64,000 nucleotides of DNA from an uncultured Neglectibacter sp. (GTDB lineage Bacteria; Bacillota; Clostridia; Oscillospirales; Acutalibacteraceae). How positions within the stretch are numbered: position 1 is the first letter of the stretch; every line of letters starts with the position of its first letter. Positions 62,066 to 64,000 of the stretch are shown here, piece after piece. Made by a program: the position numbers and the translations under genes. Location of the stretch: assembly GCA_946554335.1 (NCBI GenBank), contig CAMNSA010000001.1, positions 1 through 64,000 of the forward strand, in the 5' to 3' direction. The notes under the pieces were generated by a model. The model saw only the letters and a list, made by a program, of their open reading frames with translations, did no database searches and was not told where the DNA came from.

Positions 62066-63325
62066 ATGAACGCGGAGATCATATCGGTAGGCACAGAGCT
62101 GCTTTTGGGGCAGGTAGTCAATACAGACACGGTAATCGTGGCGAAAGAGCTTTCCTCTTTGGGAATCAATCTGCTGTATTCCGCCGTGGTGGGAGATAAC
62201 CCCCAGCGGCTGAAAGCGGCGGTGGAGACGGCTCTTCATCGCAGCGATCTGCTGATCATGACGGGGGGGCTGGGCCCCACCAAGGACGATCTGACTAAGG
62301 AGACGACAGCCGCCGCTGCCGGGAAGAAGCTGGTGCTCCACGAGGGCACTATGGAGCGGCTGAGACAGTATTTTCACACAGATACCGTCACCGAATATCA
62401 GGAGAAGCAAGCCTGGCTCCCGGAGGGCTGCACGGTGCTGCAAAACGACAACGGCACCGCGCCCGGCTGCGCCTTTCAGGCGGAGAACGGATGCCGGGTA
62501 ATGATGTTCCCCGGGCCTCCCTCAGAGCTTGAGCCCATGCTGAAGAATTACGGGATTCCCTACTTAAAGCAGTGGCAGGAGGCCGTGATCGTCTCTCACA
62601 ACATCCATATCTACGGCCGGGGAGAAGCTCCGGTGGCCCAGATGATGGCAGATCTGCTGGAGGGAGAAAATCCCACCCTGGCCCCCTACGCCAAGGAGGG
62701 AGAATGTTATCTTCGGGTGACGGCAAAAGCGAAGAGCGAGGAAGAAGCAGACCAGCTTTGTGCGCCCATCATCCAGGAGGTGAAGAGCCGCCTGGGAGAG
62801 TTTGTGTACAGCGTCGATGTGGAGACGCTGGAGGAGGTCGTGGTGAAGGAGCTCGCGCGGCAGGGGAAAACCCTGGCAACGGCGGAATCCTGCACGGGAG
62901 GCCTGCTCTCGAAGCGCATTACCGATATTTCCGGCTCCTCGGAGGTGTTTCATATGGGCTGTGTGACCTATGCCAACGAGGCCAAGGAGGCGCTTTTGTA
63001 TGTGCCCCATGAAATTTTGGAACAGTACGGAGCCGTCAGCGAGCAGACCGCCAGGGCTATGGCCGAAGGGATCGTGAAGCGCTCCGGAAGCGACATCGGC
63101 GTTGGCATCACGGGCATCGCCGGGCCGGAAGGCGGAACAGAGGAAAAGCCGGTGGGGCTCATCTACCTCGCGCTCAGCGACGGGAAAAACACCTGGGTGA
63201 GAAAGCGCATGTCCAACGGACGGATGAAGAACCGGGAATGGCACCGGCACTGCGCGGCCTCTCAGGCGCTGGACATGGTTCGCCGGTATCTCTTGGGGCT
63301 GAACGTGCTGACCGAGTACAAATAA
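62066..63325 (+). CDS. cinA: CinA-family nicotinamide-nucleotide amidase
   Basis: 419 residues: N-terminal MoCF/COG1058 domain (M-N-A-E-I-I-S-V-G-T-E-L-L-L-G-Q, M-T-G-G-L-G-P-T-K-D-D) and C-terminal amidase (T-A-E-S-C-T-G-G-L-L, V-G-I-T-G-I-A-G-P-E-G-G-T). It deamidates NMN, recycling pyridine nucleotides; in some species it is competence-induced with recA, but here recA is 30 kb away. AAGGAAGGATTGAG precedes ATG. Terminator follows. Confidence 0.95.
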   Translation: MNAEIISVGTELLLGQVVNTDTVIVAKELSSLGINLLYSAVVGDNPQRLKAAVETALHRSDLLIMTGGLGPTKDDLTKETTAAAAGKKLVLHEGTMERLRQYFHTDTVTEYQEKQAWLPEGCTVLQNDNGTAPGCAFQAENGCRVMMFPGPPSELEPMLKNYGIPYLKQWQEAVIVSHNIHIYGRGEAPVAQMMADLLEGENPTLAPYAKEGECYLRVTAKAKSEEEADQLCAPIIQEVKSRLGEFVYSVDVETLEEVVVKELARQGKTLATAESCTGGLLSKRITDISGSSEVFHMGCVTYANEAKEALLYVPHEILEQYGAVSEQTARAMAEGIVKRSGSDIGVGITGIAGPEGGTEEKPVGLIYLALSDGKNTWVRKRMSNGRMKNREWHRHCAASQALDMVRRYLLGLNVLTEYK

Positions 63326-63341
63326 AGAAATGGAAAAAGAA

Positions 63342-63382
63342 GTCCGCCGCTTTTCCGAATCGGAAAAGCGGCGGACATTTTC
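63342..63382 (+). terminator. Terminator of cinA
   Basis: A perfect 15-bp stem GTCCGCCGCTTTTCC / GGAAAAGCGGCGGAC (63342-63356, 63362-63376), then ATTTTC. Confidence 0.93.
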
Positions 63383-63420
63383 ATTTGTTCAACACACCTT
63401 CAAAGACAGCTTTTGCGCTC

Positions 63421-64000
63421 TTAGAAAATGTTGTCGATGGAGGCCTCCATTACTCTCGGATCGAAGAAACCGGGAGTCAGCGGAGCGGGACGCTCGGGGC
63501 AGGTGGTCATGGTGTACATGGTGTTGTTCGCGCAGGAATACTCGATGGCATGCATCAGCTCAACCGTATGCAGGGCCAGATCGGGGCTGCTGCGGTGAGG
63601 ACGATTTCTGCGAATGGCGTAAGCCATATCCACCACGGCGATGCCGCGCCAGCTGTTGTGGCAGGGCTCACGCTTGCCGCTGAGCGGAGGCACGCTGGGA
63701 TCGGTGTCGCTGAAGCCGTGAGTCAGAGGCACACGGAACACTTCGTTCTTGCCGTCCTTGGAGTTACCGACGCGCTTGAGATAGACCTGCTGATCCCAGC
63801 CGCCGAAGTAGTTGGGATCGGGCAGGGTGAGGATGCCCTCAGTGCCCAGGATCTCTACTCTGGGCTCTTCGGGGAAGAAGCCCTCAGCGCACAGGGTGAA
63901 GCTGGCGTACACGCCGTTTTTGAACTCCAGGCAGCCCATCATCAGAGAATCGCCTCTGGGATAGCCGCCGATCTCGGTGCTGACAGGCTCTTTATATCTG
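63421..64000 (-). CDS. Gfo/Idh/MocA-family oxidoreductase, C-terminal part (5' end outside window)
   Basis: About 193 residues are visible; the frame stays open to the window edge, so the NAD(P)-binding N-terminal half is missing. The visible part is the C-terminal alpha/beta domain: F-K-N-G-V-Y-A-S-F-T-L, V-E-I-L-G-T-E-G-I-L-T-L-P-D-P-N and H-T-V-E-L-M-H-A-I-E, standard for this family. Substrate is probably an inositol- or sugar-like compound. It converges on cinA across 95 nt. Confidence 0.85.
   Translation of the reverse strand, partial: RYKEPVSTEIGGYPRGDSLMMGCLEFKNGVYASFTLCAEGFFPEEPRVEILGTEGILTLPDPNYFGGWDQQVYLKRVGNSKDGKNEVFRVPLTHGFSDTDPSVPPLSGKREPCHNSWRGIAVVDMAYAIRRNRPHRSSPDLALHTVELMHAIEYSCANNTMYTMTTCPERPAPLTPGFFDPRVMEASIDNIF

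Overview
The window looks like chromosomal DNA of a Gram-positive, spore-forming anaerobe of the class Clostridia, probably near the Oscillospirales. That placement is my inference; no rRNA gene is present to settle it. The grounds are a moderately high GC content, strong GGAGG ribosome sites, -35/-10 promoters with 17-bp spacing, a cysteine T-box leader, an SLH-domain surface protein, a BclB-like collagen protein of the exosporium type, a VanW lipoprotein, and two clostridial-type families (a DUF6062-like protein and a cysteine desulfidase). I saw no tRNA, CRISPR array, phage or transposase gene.

Layout. 0-3.5 kb: the end of a large SLH surface protein. 4-9.4 kb: lepA and hemW, separated by repeat-filled spacers, then an ogg/DUF6062-like operon on the minus strand. 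9.4-10.7 kb: a 1.25-kb non-coding stretch, AT-rich at first and then packed with paired hairpin elements. 10.7-18 kb: rlmB, a large membrane protein that reads as a degenerate P-type ATPase, a methyltransferase and an EF-G paralogue. 18-20.3 kb: a minus-strand operon of AraC/GyrI regulator, transglutaminase-like protein and GyrI-like protein. 20.5-24 kb: a GH42 beta-galactosidase and a PRPP synthase. 24.1-24.9 kb: an XRE repressor facing a small zinc-ribbon/SHOCT membrane protein across two operators. 25.3-30.2 kb: T-box, cysE, cysS, an M28 peptidase and a nucleotidyltransferase. 30.2-34 kb: an ABC-F gene behind an attenuator-like leader with a three-codon ORF, then recA-recX. 34-39.2 kb: a MarR/flavodoxin operon diverging from potABCD. 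39.3-47.9 kb (minus strand): a glycosyltransferase, the collagen-like protein, a two-component system with three exported proteins, and a cysteine desulfidase. 48-54.5 kb (minus strand): a heterodimeric ABC exporter, one half frameshifted, then an isomerase, an AlkD-like protein and a UgtP-like glycosyltransferase. 54.9-63.3 kb: VanW lipoprotein, nadE, a 2-hydroxyacid dehydrogenase, cysteine desulfurase, thiI and cinA. The window ends inside a Gfo/Idh/MocA oxidoreductase.

How genes work together. CysE with CysS is under cysteine-tRNA control. Cysteine desulfurase with ThiI is a sulfur relay for tRNA thiolation. RecA with RecX is recombination plus its modulator. PotABCD imports polyamines. 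The sensor/regulator pair sits in front of wall-active exported proteins and probably controls the envelope. The two ABC half-transporters form one exporter under a palindromic operator.

Most unusual points: the P-type ATPase-like protein that has lost its catalytic motifs; the duplicated hairpin element upstream of rlmB with a compensatory base-pair change; the ABC-F leader with an M-R-K mini-ORF; two genes whose best starts are CTG and ACG; and a dispersed intergenic repeat family including a 157-bp duplication with one mismatch.
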